Of a DNA stretch of 64,000 bases, positions 1 to 13,730 are shown in pieces. Positions within the stretch are counted from its first letter, which is position 1; every line of letters begins with the position of its first letter. The position numbers and the translations under genes are program-made. Origin of the DNA: Argentina anserina (Eukaryota > Streptophyta > Magnoliopsida > Rosales > Rosaceae); contig NC_065874.1 of NCBI RefSeq assembly GCF_933775445.1, forward strand, positions 6,405,001-6,469,000. Direction: 5' to 3'. The notes beneath the pieces are model-generated. The model was not told the origin of the DNA. It searched no databases and saw only the letters and a list, made by a program, of their open reading frames with translations.

Positions 1-837
1 TCTAACTACTGTTCTGCTAGAGTTTTCTCTAGCCGCAGCAAAAAATCTCCATAACATATGGCTAAGGCCAATAAATTCCTTCTCCCCGGAGTTCTCTTCC
101 CTTTGGTTGTCGTAATCTCTTTACTTCTTCTCCTTCCTGGCTTTGTTGAATGCCTTTTGAGGTGGTGATGATCTCCTCAATTCGGGTTCTAATTTTCTTT
201 TGGGATCTGAATTGATTGATGACATTATGAAGTTTTGGTGGTGGTGGCTTGGATTCCCAACCTCTGATTATTGGAGGGGGGGGGCGTCAAGATTTCATGA
301 CTTGGTTGGTGACGTGGGTTGCTCAACTTGGTCGGCAATGAGTTCGGGTGGTAGTGTTCAATTGGAGCATTACACGAATTTCCCTCTTGTTGTTGGACGT
401 GCTTTGGTTGTTGGAAGAGCAGGGACGGCGGTGGTGGAGACGCCGGCGTCAATGAAGCTTTGGTTGGTCGAATCAATGGGGTAGTTGGGCCTTGGGCTGA
501 TTGGCTTATGGGCCTTTTTCAACTTCTTGGTTCATGCTTGGTGTGTGGTGTGGCTTTGGCTCTATTGGGTTTTTATGACCCAAAATATGGCTTAATTTTG
601 AGTTGGTCAAAGTGCTTAGGAGGCTTGGTTGCAAACTTTATTCAATCTTCTAAATCTTACTAGGCACTGAAATAATAGTGTTATAAACGGTATTCATGAT
701 AGATGTATGTCGGCGATGTAAGCTTAGTTGTTTGCTTGGTTTGGATGGTCTGATAAGCTGACTCTTTTTGTCAGGACTTATGGGTGGATTATCTTTATAC
801 TCTTACTGAATAAAATCGTCTTGACTTCATACTAAAA
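1..837 (+). mobile_element. Possible 3' end of a LINE-type element or of a transcribed gene
   Basis: The stretch has no long conserved open frame. It is G/T-rich on the plus strand and ends with an AATAAA-like signal near 809 followed by a short A-run at about 833-839, which is what the 3' end of a LINE or of a transcript looks like. A 35-codon frame starting at 58 encodes a very hydrophobic leader-like peptide and stops at about 165. No reverse transcriptase is visible inside the window, because the element would extend off the left edge. A 3' UTR of an ordinary gene is equally possible. Confidence 0.25.
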
Positions 838-1223
838 AAAGTATTATATATATGTGTGTGAAATGAAGATTTAAAGTTTAAACTACTATAAAGAACTCTG
901 GCAATACATTTATGTAGAATTATGTTCTTGGGAGACTTGGACATGTACATTTGTATAATAAATTAAAAGGAAAGAAGAGACACATCTTTGGAGTTTAGAA
1001 CTTTAGATGGGAGTTTGGTATCTGCACCGGCTATAAGCACATGAGAACTTTTCGACGTATGAAGAATATATTAGTGAATTATGAGTATCCATATATATAT
1101 TGAATAGCTTAAAAAGAGTTGATTTTTTATTATCAAAGATTAATTAATTCACTTAAGAAGAATACAACGGATACCTTAAAAATAAAATAGTTGGTTGAAA
1201 AACAAAATTATACCCTAATACCC

Positions 1224-1270
<47 letters not shown>

Positions 1271-4200
1271 CCTACACGCACTGCTATGGATTTCTTCATC
1301 ATCTTTTTTAGCAGCTGTCTCTTCCTCACGGGTTTTGTATCAGATAAAATATAAAGCGTGAGGTACTCGATGATCACTAGCTAGCCAGCATATACATTAC
1401 CTTTGGCTTTTGCTCTACAGTTTACTCCACTATATAGTACGTGCTCCCAAAGATATATAGCCAGCAGTTGTAAGCATCACAAAATTGAAAGTTATCATAT
1501 ATAATTGCCCATTGGCCCATTGATCATAAAGTTTCGAAATTATGCTGGAGAAGAAGGGAAGCATCGATTAAATCTGAACATGATGGGGTGAAGGACCACA
1601 TTTTTTTAAACACAATCGAGGACAGACGAGTCTAGTGTTCACATCTTGGGGCCATTTGAAGGATAATGTTGCTGGGAATGCAGCCCCATTTATCAAGGAT
1701 GCAATGCATATCATACATTAAAGAAAATTATAGGTTCGTTGCGTCTTTATCGATCGGGCTCAAACCCATAACCAGTCGATCTTTTTGTGATTATTGCTGC
1801 CAAGGAGTCTTGAATCACAAGGACATATAAGTTGGTCTGCCTATGACTGCCATGATCAGATACACAGCGAGACTTGACAGTGTCTATCTATGGCCATGTG
1901 CCCAAGAATAATGAGCATATAATTATCAAATGTCGTTAATTTGATGAGAAAGATGGTGGATTCTACTATCCTAGCAGTACCCACGACCTGGCCTGTTCAA
2001 TGATATCATTCTTAACATGTAACTAATCCAGTAGTTTTACAAATGAATACTCTCCAATAACAATACAAATATATAAGACAATAGGTAGAGAATGGGCTCC
2101 GATCCTACCGCGAAGGACTGTTGTTTCCTCCTAATTAATCTGTACGTTCCTTTGTCTTTTAAGTCTAGTATGTGCGAGAGTAGTTTCTTTAATCTTATTT
2201 CAACTTTAACGGTAAATGTTAACGGATTTGTCTGCTATGCAGCAGGGTATCCTATACACACACTTGTGTGTGGTGAATGATGAGTTTGATAAAATGCACA
2301 ATGAATGTAAGAGGTTTATGTATGGATGAAAATGTTGCTGCATCCCATGCAGCAGCGTATAACAGAATTCTCCAATGTTAACGGGTTACTTCTATATAAC
2401 ATCGATCTAAAAGGGGAAAGACAGAGAGTTACTATGCAAGGAAACGAGTGCTCGACAACCTGTAAACTCGATCAGAACAATACTTCCCGGCCGGTCTATC
2501 TTATTGTTGAAAACCTTACCGTGCATTATATCCTTCTTCAGTTCTTTTTCTGTAATCACTACAATATCAAGTGCGGTCTCGATAATATGTTGACCATTGG
2601 TAATACATGTATAGTCGTATAGGTCGTGGGATTGAGTGAGACATGACTTACATGAGTACATGCGTGAAAAACCAAAGACATAAGTTTAACGTCCCCACAA
2701 TAATATATGCACAACCTCTTAGCTATAACGTGCGGATCGAGCTTCACAGAATCACAGGACAATCCTTTTTATGAAGAATAGACACTCCAGTAACCAACCC
2801 CACTCCCAATCTTCATATGAGCTCGCTACTTCTTACTTCTGTACATCATACTTTAATATCTCAGATTATAGTTGTTGGAGTCTTCTGGGAAGGTAAAGTC
2901 GGTGGAATAAGGTAAATACGTATTAGGGTTTATCTACGACCGGAACACAGTGGTTCTGTGCTGCGGTCTCATAAAATTGTCGGCATTGTACCCGCCATCT
3001 TTAGCAGTAATCTTTGTCTTTTTCTAAACCCTAGCAGCCCTAGCTAGCTGGTTACCCAATTGAGCAGATCGTAACAGTAGTCGGGTTACTTGTTTAATTA
3101 CCTCTAATATGTTAAAAAGATACTTAGACTGAATCACTGACACACAGCCATTGACGTACGTTTTCTTCTGCTGAAGGCTTTGGCGTATTTTTAGGGTTCT
3201 CGATCTGGGGATCTTTTTTAGGGTGAGTGAATAAGTTATTCACAGAAGTGCAGAACGCCATGATGATGACGATGACCCAAGACATTGATGAGTGTAAAAG
3301 CTTGGTGGGGAGCAGAGGCAAAATCTGATCACATGTTGTTTGCAACATCGAGATCGATAGTGATACAATTCCCTTTCAAGTCTCAAGTGTCGACCTTTAT
3401 TTTTTGTACCTAACAACATCGTCACCGCGCGCCACCATGATCGTGCATGCTTTCACTACTTTGTTCTCTTGTTTAGTTTCTGATCGATCTTTGTAATGGG
3501 AATCTCATCATCATAGTTTGCCGTTGCCCAAGTGGGGAGGTCGCAGATCTGAGATTCGTGATATATTACAGTTAATTAGTACCCTCAGACATATTACAGT
3601 TAGTAATTTTCAATTCATACAGTGAGAAAAAAGCCGATTTTCGAATTATTAATCAATGAAATGTATTAGATAGTAAATTGTATCGCCCTAACTACGGAAA
3701 ATAAAAACATCACCCGATTAATCGCCAGCCCTGTAATGGTCTAATTGATAATGGATATTCGATCAACTCGGTGACAATATATGAGTGGACTGGCCTATTC
3801 TCTAGTGAAAAATGTCTGTTTTACTAGTTCGGAGAATTACACCGATGTAATGTCTAATTGTGAAAGTGAATTGGGTTAGAAACTGGAGTCAGAATGTAAT
3901 CAGTGCATACAGATAAGTGGGTAGACTCTGATCTGAATAAAATTGAAACTTTTTGGTTATCCCAATTGCAAATCGAATCAGTTAGAGGTTTTTCTAATAA
4001 ATTGGATAGGTTGGCATTAAGTACGGCTATGAATTTCTAATAAATTGGTGGGCAAATGTAAGGAAATAAATGTGTACGTCAATTTCTTGCATGCTGCATA
4101 CATTATTGTTTCGTACCCACTTCTTCAAGTTCCTAAAAGAAAATATTTGCATACACAATAACAGGAGTGGGTTCTCTTATTGCCATTCTGAAGCAATCTG

Positions 4201-5254
4201 AAAATAAGTAGGTGACAGAAATAGCATATATCAAGTGCATGTACTTGGCCAAAAATTGAGGATTTTGTAAAATTAACCTAAACCGAGTGCATTGTTTGTA
4301 GTCCAAATATATCTTCCTATTCTAATGTTTCTTGTGTCAAATTCTTTCTTAGGTCTCTAAAATTTTAGCTTTTCTTATTAGGTAAATAAATCAAACACAA
4401 CAAATTAAGTATGTAGTTAGTCGAAGTCACAACCTCCCACTTATAAATATAAGACTATGTCGCTAGACTAAATAGTTTATTACTAGTACCGGGTAGTTAA
4501 AGGTTTTGGAGTACATCTTCCTATTATAATGTATACATTTAATGCATACAACTATTATCAGGACACTCATATTTTTTGGATAAAATAGAAGCAAAAACTA
4601 ACAAAATAAAGTACTGTAAAATCCTTAACTTTATTTTTATAGAGCAATTGAAGATGTAATTTCACCCTCAGATTTCGTCGTTCCCCTGAGACGGAACCGT
4701 GAAATGTTTAATGCATAAGTATATGCACTAACACCATAATATGCCTATTATATCCATTGTGATTACGTATGCAAAGCTAATCATTCGAAGCTTACCTCTT
4801 AATGAAATTTGGATTGAGATCATCCTATCAAATGACATCTATTCTCACAATGTTCAAAGATTAAATCCAACAAAAATTATGTAGATTAATTCAACCAATT
4901 TACGGACAATTTAAATAATTTATGGTGTTAGTTGATGTATTGACACGCTGGTCATGTGTCATCACATCATTCACTACTAAAACTAATGCTATTCATGATA
5001 GTTAAAAACCCACTTAGTGTCACGGAAAACGACTAAGGTATTACTCTTGATATTGGTAAATGGAAATGTGCACCAATCTTTTCGTTTAGGATAATGTATT
5101 TTTTGCATACACAACCTCTTACTCACTAATTCTTTGCTATCACCATAATCATTGAAAAATAAATTACAATTCATAACATCGAAGGATCCAATGCTAGAGC
5201 TCGCTTGAATAAGTGTTCTTATTGGAATAAGTGTGAATAAGTGTTCTTATTGGA
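838..5254. other. Intergenic, no gene recognised
   Basis: AT-rich sequence with stops in all frames. Short frames near 2092-2661 and 3124-3425 have no recognisable domain and no plausible splice partners. A 20-22 bp direct repeat ending in gttcttattgga occurs twice at about 5206-5254. Around 4400-4480 there is a short tRNA-related-looking segment (acaacctcccactta), of a type that recurs in the introns near 46800 and 54970. Confidence 0.5.
1225..1269. repeat. (AT)n microsatellite
   Basis: About 22 uninterrupted AT dinucleotides. Confidence 0.97.
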
Positions 5255-7060
5255 GACGAGCATCCATATAGTTTGATATATTGCAACCTTGACAAGCGAT
5301 CTCTTTTTCCGCTATATATATGGAATATCACTTTGATAAGACAACATTCCCGTCATTAGGAGGAGATAAGAACAAAGAATGTTCAAGTGGAACGACATTA
5401 ACTGTCGTGGTTTGTCCCCACTATTTCACAAAGTGAGGAGATCACAGATTTTAGCTGCAAATATGCTTACAAGGTTCAATGTCCTAAGAAGAGGACATGC
5501 CGCCACCCAAAGGGAATTGGGCATTGCGTTGACACCATAAAGTGGCATAAATGGTGTCATAGGCCGTGGCTATCCAAGGAAAAGGGGGAGACCACCTTAT
5601 ATTCGATATATACATGATCAAAGGAAGAAAGCTAGTTTGGTACAATTGGATCCATTAATCCATAATCTCAAATTCGTCTCATAAGAATTCCTGGATTTTG
5701 GTTATCACTGGGGGACGCCTCAGATGTTAGAACAAATCCTTGAAAATATAAAGATCTTTACAAGTACAAACCACATAAGGACGTAGGATATTGAGTATTG
5801 ATATCGAACCATGTTTCGTTGAGAAATACCAACATAATAATTTTGGCCTAATAGAAAGAAGTGATCCAACATGAACTAAGGTTCACTAACAAATAGATAG
5901 GTATTTGGGCATGTGAAGCCGACACCGCAAGTGTATACCCTATCACATGTCTTTACTAGGATGCGTAATGAGAAATAAGAGTTTAGACTAATTTTATGGG
6001 GCAAGATCTCTCACAAACGCACTGAAATCGACTACGAGGAAATATTCTTTTGTAATGGACCACAAAGAGATATTCTCGTAATGCATGTCATTACACTCCA
6101 CTACCTTATTAATTTGGTAGTTTACGAAAAACTGACAAATACAGCTTATGAATGGTGAAATAAGATATTTCTACGGGGATCCAAATTAAGAGATATACAT
6201 GAAAGTCATTAAATAGACGTTATCTACCCAAGAAATGATTCTAGACCACGTAGCGTTACAAAATGAATTGAAACGTTCACGAAATAAAATACTTGATTTA
6301 TGAATAAAGATCAGATGTGTTATGTCATTAGGTATTCAGTATGGATTTACAGAGTGTTTTAATGAACTAAAAATGATGTCGCCGTTACAAATCCTAAGTC
6401 GAGAGTGATAAAGATCCTTGGGAAGACACAGTCTCAAAATGGATCTTGAAGACTGTAATATTTATGATTAACCATCGATCGGCTTTAAGCACTGTAAAAG
6501 TTAAAAATGAGGCTTCTATAAAATCCCAAGATTAGTCAGAGTCTTTAAAGATAGATCTATTTTCGTCTAAATGAAAGATGACGAATAAGTGTGAGGAAAT
6601 GAGATTTTCTATACAAGTGCAAAGACGCATTATTGCACTGAACACAATATACTTGCCTCGACCTCTTATTCGTTGTATAGCTTAGCGCCCACGCAACAAC
6701 AATACCTAAGGTTTAGGTTTATAGTCCTTATAAAGTAATAAAGAAAAGAGAAAACGACATGATGAGAATAGATACTATTCATGTCGTTGCATATTTTGCG
6801 TAAAGAAATACGTACCAAATAAAACGCATAATTAAATATGCAAAAGTTATCAAAGCTCTCATGATTAATGTAAATATTAAGGGGAGGTGCAGACATGAGG
6901 ATGAGTCTAGCACATATATGCTAATCTTAAATGTAATAGGTGTGTTGTGTTCTTTTCCCATTCGACCAAAGTTTTATTTTCTCGCACTGGGTTTGTTACT
7001 TAGCAAGGTTTTAAATGAGGTAACATCATATGTACCATTATATATTTGAACTTGACACAA
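5255..7060 (+). mobile_element. Degenerate Ty1/copia retrotransposon relic (pol fragments plus 3' LTR start)
   Basis: Broken pieces of copia pol can be read on the plus strand in shifting frames. A segment at about 5260-5370 corresponds to the stretch between integrase and reverse transcriptase and includes the motif F-D-K-T-T-F-P-S-L-G-G-D-K. A reverse-transcriptase-like stretch lies at about 6110-6260. A polypurine tract (aaggggaggtg, about 6880) is followed at about 6938-7030 by the usual copia LTR text (ttcgaccaaag, cactgggttt, aaggttttaaatgagg). Stops and frameshifts occur every few tens of codons, so the element is long dead. I could not find a matching 5' LTR or target duplication; the right boundary is approximate and the LTR may run on to about 7300. 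Confidence 0.75.
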
Positions 7061-7534
7061 ACGGAAATGTCAAATGTTGAAAAAAAAACATCATTAGTGT
7101 GTATTTGTTAAAGTAAATAACATAATAAGTTAATGATGTTTATGGTCAACGGATATAACTGATCAATCATCATTAAATATCATTAATTACAATTATAATT
7201 ACCATTTATTTCTATTGTAACTTTTATTGTAATCATGATCCATAAGATGATTAGATCAAATTCCATATTTCCTAAAACAATATTAATCTAAAACTCGATC
7301 GAGTATATACATTCAAGGTCTCTAAAATGCAATCATATTCAATTGCGAGCTAGTGTCCGACAGATGCTTGGCAGGCCACCGGCATATTTGGCACATCTTT
7401 AGTCGAATGAGTCCTCTCCATGTACATCGTGAAATTGTTCCTTGCACCGTCTTAAAAGCAAACCAAAATCCACAAAGCAGTGACCCCCAATTTGACAAAG
7501 TTGGCTACCAGGACTTTGGACTCCAATCATGTAC

Positions 7535-7535
<1 letters not shown>

Positions 7536-7603
<68 letters not shown>

Positions 7604-7605
7604 TT
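7536..7605. repeat. Compound (AT)n-(TTTA)n microsatellite
   Basis: An (AT)n tract runs to about 7571 and passes directly into about eight TTTA units. The 89-residue frame across it is made of the repeat and is not a gene. Confidence 0.95.
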
Positions 7606-10195
7606 CGTTGGTACTTAATTAGTTATAGTTGAGGAGCAATGAAAACTCCGTTAAGGATAGGTGTTCAAAATATTATTCATGTTTTCTCTAGCGAATCGGG
7701 TTACGTCTCTATGTTAGCTATATCGGAAGACGTCTTTGTATCATCATGTTTATGGTATATCTACGTCATGGTTAAAGCTTGTTGGGCTATTTGAGTTTGT
7801 ATTCGTTTATATAATTTTTGATCGGTTTTCAGTATGTACGTAAGTAGCTGTAATTTTGTTCTCGTATCAAATAGTTTATATATAACACAAGCTAAATCAT
7901 CTTGAGATACATTTAATAGAACCATAAGGTTTTATTTTCCTCGTTAACTTCACCCTAATTCAGCGATGTGAATGTGATCTATTTCTCGCACTATTGGTCA
8001 TGCACGGACAGCATGGTTACGCGATGATGGCATGGCTTGGTGTACAGGTTCCTACATAGTACTATGCTGCTACTAGAGCTACCAGACATAAGAAATTTAT
8101 GTTCTCTGTATCTATCTTAAAATTGTTTTTGATATTTACTGCAACACGTACACACAGCGTGGGAATCAGCGGCTCAAGTTCCTTCAATTCAATTAAATAT
8201 ACACAGTCGTCTTCTCGACCCTCGATCTACTATGGTCAAAAAACTTGTTTAGGTATCAATCTCTGCACTATTCGGCAGGCTGCAGCATTGTCTCAATAAC
8301 CTGCTGATCATGATGATGATACTTATAGATCACTGAAACCCATCAAGTTATAACTCAATAATATAACCCAGTAGCCATATGCGGTTTGGGTCCAGTCAAG
8401 GTCCCCCTGTATTATATTGTCACTCATGACGCGTCAGGGCAGCAATTGCACTTTCGTACGTCACTGCAGCTCAAACAAATCTCTCCCACCCACCTCTGCT
8501 TATTTGGAACTTTGTGAGTACAGTAAACCCTAATATTATACATGTTCATCAGGGTATCTTTAACAACAGTTTTCACCTCACGAAATGATGATAGGGTAAA
8601 AATAGGGAAAACGAAACTACTACAACAGATTGATTTAAGGATGGATTGGAGATCGAGAAAACTAGAGAGAAGGAGAGGTTGCCAAAGTTAGCTAGATAGG
8701 GTTCGTGTTTCAAGTAAATGTGCTTTCAGATTTGCTTTGCAGGAAATGAGAAAAATTGATGGAAAGAGATCACATAAAAAGAATCGAAAGCTAACCTGGA
8801 AAAGGTCGAAGATGAGGGGGGTAGTTGAAGATAAACGTTCCGTGTCGATTAAGAAGTACAACAAGATCAAGCTTTTCCATCTTTTTTCTGGAATGATTGT
8901 CAAATTACTTTAATTTTTACCAAAAATAAAAGAAAGCAGCTCTTAATGTGTTTGGTGCCTTCGCAATACAATCACTTCAATAAGTGACTGAGCTCTGGAT
9001 TTTTTATTGGAACGATCACTATAAGCCATCATGGATAAATAAGTCTATGAAAGCTAAAGTTTTCGTGGATTGAATGATTGGACATATAGTAGTCCTCTTA
9101 GATGAATATTGAGTCTAATTCTCTTCTACACGTTTACTATTTGAAATAAAACTCATCATGAATTAAATTCAATAGTAACGAGAGAAGAAATGTATTTGGA
9201 CGTGGAGATTTCAATTCTATTGAACTGTTTACTTTTTCAACCTGGAATTAGAATATAAATTTCTAATTACGATTGATGTTGTTTACTTACCATTGAAATC
9301 AGAATTTAAATTAATTGAATTACTGAAATACCCATATATAACTATGAAGTCTCTTATTTCTTCTATCAATCAATAATATTACTGTGTTACACCAATTTTC
9401 TTTTCCTTTAGCACCCAATAAGATAAATCTAATTCCATTAAATTTCACTTAATTATACATTATGTAAATAAAAGAAAAATATTAGAGAATATAATTAGAA
9501 AAATAGACGAATTGACCTTAAGTAGTCCCATAGAATATATGTTGTTGTTTATTTGTGGGTTTTAACAATATTATATATATATATATATAAATACTTATTT
9601 TGGGTTGGACAATTTGAAAGTATTCTCAAATAAATTAGGGTAGTTTAGAAAACAAAAATTGATACCCGAACTGATGGAGGAATTGATTCTCATACCCACC
9701 TCCAATTTTGGGTATCAAGTTAAGGGTTTTGGGAGGAATCGATCCTCATGAGGAGATGAGACACACATTTATTAAAATTTTCTTATGTATTAATAAACGA
9801 TGAAATTCTCTTATCCCGTAATCAATTCCTTTATTTTCAATTTCATTCCACATTGGTAAACATGTCATAAGCAATCAAAGTCAAGTTTGATTATAACTTG
9901 GTAAAATTGAAAACTCGAATTGATTGTGATCACCATAATTGATAAAACGCGTACTCAAAGTTAACTTTAAACCACTATTTGCGCGCTATTTGAATTCTAC
10001 AACTAATCTTCTCTTGTCTGTTCATGTAACAGTGAGTTCGTGAGGCTTCTTCGAAGGTTCATGCAAGCAAAGTAACATCAAATTTTAAGATATGTATGTT
10101 TAAGATAGAAATACTAAAGCAACCAATTCATCGATCAAGAAAAGAATTGAGCGATGAAATTGGGAAGAAGATAAAAAAAACCAATGAATCCAGGT

Positions 10196-10209
10196 CCCCC
10201 CCCCCCCCC
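10196..10209. repeat. Poly(C) run of 14
   Basis: Fourteen consecutive C on the plus strand. Such a run is rare in this AT-rich context and is prone to length error. Confidence 0.9.
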
Positions 10210-10796
10210 ACTTTGTGGTAGATGAGCCATCATGATTGTTTGCTAAAACTTGACAGTTCATGATTTGCTCACTGTTTTTCACCCTGGCCTTATCGAGTTT
10301 TCAGCTCTTTCTCAACTTTGGCACTTGTTGTCTATGCATGAACCGAAAGATAGAGATGCCCCATAAATAATGCATCCTGTCCTTTCACGTTCATACTACA
10401 CCTCCTAAGAAAAGTTTGGAAAGCCATTGATTCTTTACCGTTCCAAATAGGAAAAGTTGAATTCGTTTAAAGGAAAAGGGTGGCCAAAGTTAAAACTTGG
10501 GTCGGTATAGCACAATCCTTGTTTGACAATTCAATTTGCCTTACTTTAAATATGGATATGTGATTCACATTGCAACATCCCGCTCGGTTTATTCCATATT
10601 CCGGCATAAAATTTTCAGAATCATATAAGATTATAAAACGTTAAATCCATCCAAGAAAACTGAAGATGCAGATAATCTGATTCGCTAATATTTACTCGAG
10701 GCAAAAGATAAATAATAAACAAATCGTTACACTAATTCCTTCTGTTTTTTTTTTCAAACTAAAAAATTATATCTCTGTTCAAACTAAATTTAAATT

Positions 10797-12071
10797 CTAA
10801 GAGAAATTAACATGCACGCTGGCATTCATGACAGAATCACAAACTGGACAATTTTGAAGGGTAGACCCGCACATTGTACAAAGGCAAAGATGCCTGCATG
10901 GCAGCAACAACACCTTTGACTCTCTCACGCCACACCTCTTGCACATCCTATCGCCACCGCCAACCACCGTGTCAGCGCAACCAACTAACCGCCCCTCAAC
11001 TTCAGTGTCATGTCCGTAATCGTTGCTACCGCAGCATGACTCTGCATCATCTTCGGGCGCAGCTGCAGTGGCTAAATTTCCCGTTTGGTTCCCTTCTTCG
11101 CTGACGTGCGCCAGCACTTGTTCTAAATCGGAGCGCAGAGAATTGGCCGCCGCTTCGTTTGATTGTGCCAAGTCCCTCCATATTTGATTTTCCACGAACA
11201 GACTTTTTACCCTTTCTTGAAGAACCCAATTAAGCTTTCCCATCCTTTGTATCTCGTCATCTTTTTCTTGTAATTTCTTGACAATTCTCTCTTGAATTGC
11301 CGACACTAACATTTGTGATTCATGTCGTCTTTGTTCTTCAAGTTCTAGCCTCACTTTTTCCGTCTGTCAAATACCAAATAAAATTTATGATCAGAAAAGA
11401 AAAGACTAGGAATTTATTCTCATACTGCAAACATATTTGGAAATTTTTGCCACACTATTTTTGTTTAGAACGTAAAAGAAAAAAAAACAGCTAGCCTGCC
11501 TTAAACAGAGGAATAACATATAAGAAATGGTAAACTTAAAACTTACATGTTGGGTAATGAATCGATCGATCTCTGATTGCTGTTGTTGGATCTGAAAGGC
11601 AATGTCTTGGTCGAGAAACGATGATGAAAGACCGGACGAGAGTTTCTTCTGCTGAGGAACCGTGAAATTGTTAAACTCATTCATTAACGAATCTCTCGAC
11701 CGTTTTCTCGGAGCAGATATGAAGTTGTTGTACGTGAGACCACTTTCCGCCTGATTCATCGATGTCTTAGCCTGATCACACATAGAAGACTGATACAACG
11801 GCATAAGATAATTTTCCGGCATTGTTGAAGCCAGAAGCAGTCCGGAATCCATCTGGCTATTGTACATATTGCCGTTTACTTGAGTACTCTTCATTCTGTA
11901 AAGATAATAAACCAAACCACGTAAGAATTACGAAGCGCAACCAAATTAAAACTGCTTCAAACATAAGACGATTTGCAGGGCTTGTATTTGTATTTGTTGC
12001 AAGTACCTATTCGGTATCGACTGCGAAGGAATGAAAACAGAGAGGTGGTGATGCTGAGCTTCAACCGCCAT
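10797..12071 (-). CDS. BOI/S-RNase-binding-protein type RING E3 ubiquitin ligase
   Basis: Three exons on the minus strand: 12071-12007, 11895-11547 and 11363-10797, with GT/AG borders and phase kept throughout, giving 326 residues. The start is the first ATG (MAVEAQHHH). Residues up to about 110 are low-complexity and Q/S/N-rich, with a basic patch (PRKRSRDS). A long charged coiled coil follows at about 115-215 (R-x-E-L-E-E-Q and E-R-I-V-K-K-L-Q-E-K-D-D-E-I). The last 49 residues are a C3HC4 RING: C279, C282, C294, H296, then CLCTMC, and CPVC at 310-313, with the hallmark LLLPCRHLCLC. This order is that of BOI/BRG and SBP1 proteins, which are E3 ligases tied to stress, cell-death control, DELLA/gibberellin responses or S-RNase binding. 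The substrate cannot be told from sequence. No neighbour suggests a partner. Confidence 0.9.
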
Positions 12072-13730
12072 GTATGAGTTTGGTGCTGCTGTGATTTTCT
12101 TGTTAGTTGTAGTCTTGTAGAGTGAAATAGTATGAGAAGAGAAGAGTTGGGATGAGGGGGAGAGAAGGGTTTGAGGAGAGAGCACGAAATGCAGAGAGAC
12201 TGAACGAAACTTATGCTGAGCCTTTTCCTTCTTTTTAAGTGTGAAAAAAGTGAAGGTCTTCCAAATCCATTAATTAATTACCTTCTTTTAAAAAACACGT
12301 AGAAAAAGAAAATAAAATGCTAAATATGAAAACATGGGTGGTGACCAGATTTTGTCAGATTCGGTGTTTATTTAAATCAATTCCCGTAAATCCAGAGAAT
12401 AACCTCGCCATTTTTCTCTTGGATTTGCCCTGGGATTTACTTTACCGTAATTAGACCAATCTCTAGTTCTCCAAGGACAGGAATGTAAATTTCGAACGAA
12501 GAAGAACAAGAAGGAAGGGGCTTTGATTCCCTGCAGTTAATGACTTTGTTTCTTCTCCCCAAAATATCCGCCACGTACACAACCCCCTCCAGCACAGTAG
12601 ACCTCCCATTATAGAAGGGTTCTGGTGTGGGCCCCCCGGAGGCATCAGCGCCACTGTCGCACGTGCGAGGTTCGTGTAGGGAGTTCCCAGAACAGTAAGC
12701 GGTCGGCCCCAGTTTTCACGTCTCCGTGGGACCACTCTTGTGTTTTTGCATTGGTCTGTGGGGCCCGCGTCATTCCTTTTTGTGTCCTTTTGGAACTGGT
12801 GGTTCTCCGTGTACGGACAGATGAAGGGTTCCGGAGTGGGTGATTGGATGCGGCACGGGTAGGGGAGGTTACGGTGCGGTGGCGGAGTCTGGAGTGGGGG
12901 CCTACAGTCAAACTAAACGGCTTTTTCAAGGTTTTCGTGAAGCGTGGGATTTGGAGTTATTTAGTCAAAATGGTGCACTATAAATTTAGTCTATAATTAG
13001 GACTCAAATAACAAAACTTGAATTGACATAAATGAATTTGTTTTATCAAGACATAAATTAAATTAAATAATAAAAATTGGGGAGAATATTACCCAATTAA
13101 TTATTTGCTTTGCTTAATAGTGAAGGACCATGTGCATTTCATTTGGCTAAGATCTTTTTTTTTCCAATTTTAATTTGCCAAATTCAGTTTCCATTTTGAG
13201 ATATCAGCCAATTAAGCTCAATAAATATTCTAAAACTCGAAAAATATAAAACCGTCATAATTTTAATTAAGGATGCTTAATTAAGATCAATGCCTCCATG
13301 GTATGTATTTGGGTACGTGAAGGGTGAATATCTTTTGTAAATTTTCCATTTTGTATTCTTGAATATCATTTTGGAGTAATTTTTATGTTTACCCGGAACA
13401 CCACGTAGTACTTCCATGTTCTATGTGGTGTACCCAGTCCATTATATTACTTCGTGGTGTGTTAAACATAAACGTGGTAAAAGAAGAAAAAATTAATTAA
13501 ATATGAGTAACCAATCAGAAATAAACACAAATAACAATAAAATGGTACATCACGTAGATTATATACCGGGTATATATAATAATTTTTCTATCATTTAGTT
13601 ACTCTTCAGATTATATATTGATTTGTTCCAAACCGAAAAAATGATAATATATATGCGAACAATAGACTTGTCATAACAAATTTTGTAAGAGAGTAGTATA
13701 GTCTCTCTAGTTGTAAAACATAACTTGTTC
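12072..13730. other. Upstream region of the RING gene and intergenic
   Basis: About 12072-12240 is likely 5' UTR and core promoter of the minus-strand RING gene. A GC-richer island at 12550-12930 carries open frames on both strands with no recognisable protein; it is probably promoter-proximal non-coding DNA. The rest (12950-13730) is AT-rich with no gene. Confidence 0.45.

Larger units (their letters stand above)
7061..10796. other. Intergenic, no gene recognised
   Basis: AT-rich, no coding signal beyond short random frames. A 29-codon minus-strand frame at about 8880-8795 ends at a good splice-donor context but has no recognisable continuation. The region 9160-9890 contains partly complementary AATT-rich stretches that could be an old MITE, but I could not define its ends. 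Confidence 0.5.

Noticed and set aside
7353..7622. 89-residue frame ending in YIYIYI and LFIYLFIY repeats
   Set aside because: The C-terminal part is a translated microsatellite and the rest has no match.
9160..9890. Possible old MITE with AATT-rich inverted stretches
   Set aside because: I could not define termini or a target duplication by eye.
12463..12929. GC-rich stretch with overlapping frames on both strands
   Set aside because: No recognisable motif, frames conflict, and the position upstream of the RING gene fits promoter-proximal DNA.
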